A stretch of DNA of 5,192 nucleotides from an uncultured Ruminococcus sp. (GTDB taxonomy: Bacteria > Bacillota > Clostridia > Oscillospirales > Ruminococcaceae): the NCBI GenBank assembly GCA_937910385.1, contig CALEPT010000158.1, positions 1 to 5,192 of the forward strand. Reading direction: 5' to 3'. The notes beneath the pieces were generated by a model. The model made no database searches, was not told the DNA's origin, and worked only from the letters and a program-made list of their open reading frames with translations. The position numbers and the translations under genes were made by a program. Positions 5,142-5,192 of this stretch are shown here, in pieces. Every line of letters starts with the position of its first letter. Position 1 is the stretch's first letter.

Positions 5142-5192
5142 TCAATTTCTCTTCACTGCCTTGACGCTCTTCACCTTCTTTGTGCCGTTGTA
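5142..5192 (-). CDS. Possible C-terminal end of another gene, cut by the window edge
   Basis: On the minus strand, sixteen codons from the edge give YNGTKKVKSVKAVKRN followed by TGA (5144-5142), 35 bp before the surface-protein ATG. The codons favour G/C at the third position, as in the start of the surface gene. A second frame is also open and ends at a TAA about 10 nt before that ATG, so the choice is uncertain. If real, the gene lies just upstream of the surface protein and could be co-transcribed with it. Too little is visible to suggest a product. Confidence 0.3.
   Translation of the reverse strand, partial: YNGTKKVKSVKAVKRN

Overview
The window looks like part of a mobilizable or conjugative element from a low-to-mid GC gut Firmicute, probably Oscillospiraceae/Ruminococcus-like. 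The reasons are a MobC plus MOBP-type relaxase pair with Shine-Dalgarno-led genes, and an LPQTG cell-wall protein next to a sortase, which requires a Gram-positive wall. The taxonomic call is inference from gene style. No rRNA, tRNA, CRISPR array, recombinase or insertion sequence is visible.

Layout. (1) Positions 1-319, minus strand: the 5' part of a small charged, coiled-coil protein that runs off the left edge. (2) Positions 320-860: a divergent intergenic region of about 540 bp. It holds a good sigma-A-like promoter (573-601) and, between it and mobC, a run of inverted repeats sharing the words CCATAC/GTATGG and CCACGC/GCGTGG. I read this as the likely oriT/relaxosome-binding region. (3) Positions 861-2587, plus strand: mobC followed by a relaxase that starts at a TTG codon inside mobC, with a 94-nt overlap. 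(4) Positions 2659-2695: a strong intrinsic terminator oriented for the minus strand. (5) Positions 2701-5106, minus strand: a sortase preceded by its probable substrate, a 625-residue secreted protein with Cys-x-x-Cys repeats, a long Thr-rich tandem-repeat stalk and a C-terminal LPQTG sorting signal. (6) Positions 5142-5192, minus strand: possibly the last codons of another gene.

How the parts fit: MobC and the relaxase would nick and lead transfer of the element from the upstream hairpin region. The sortase would anchor the adjacent stalked surface protein to peptidoglycan, so the element appears to carry a surface-display cargo.

The most unusual point is the sortase N-terminus. A transmembrane segment is encoded in frame between the TAA of the surface-protein gene and the first ATG of the sortase, but it has no ATG, GTG or TTG of its own. 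An upstream ATG/TTG in another frame would join it exactly if the reading frame shifted by one base at a run of six A residues. This is either a homopolymer sequencing error, a natural frameshift mutation, or programmed slippage.
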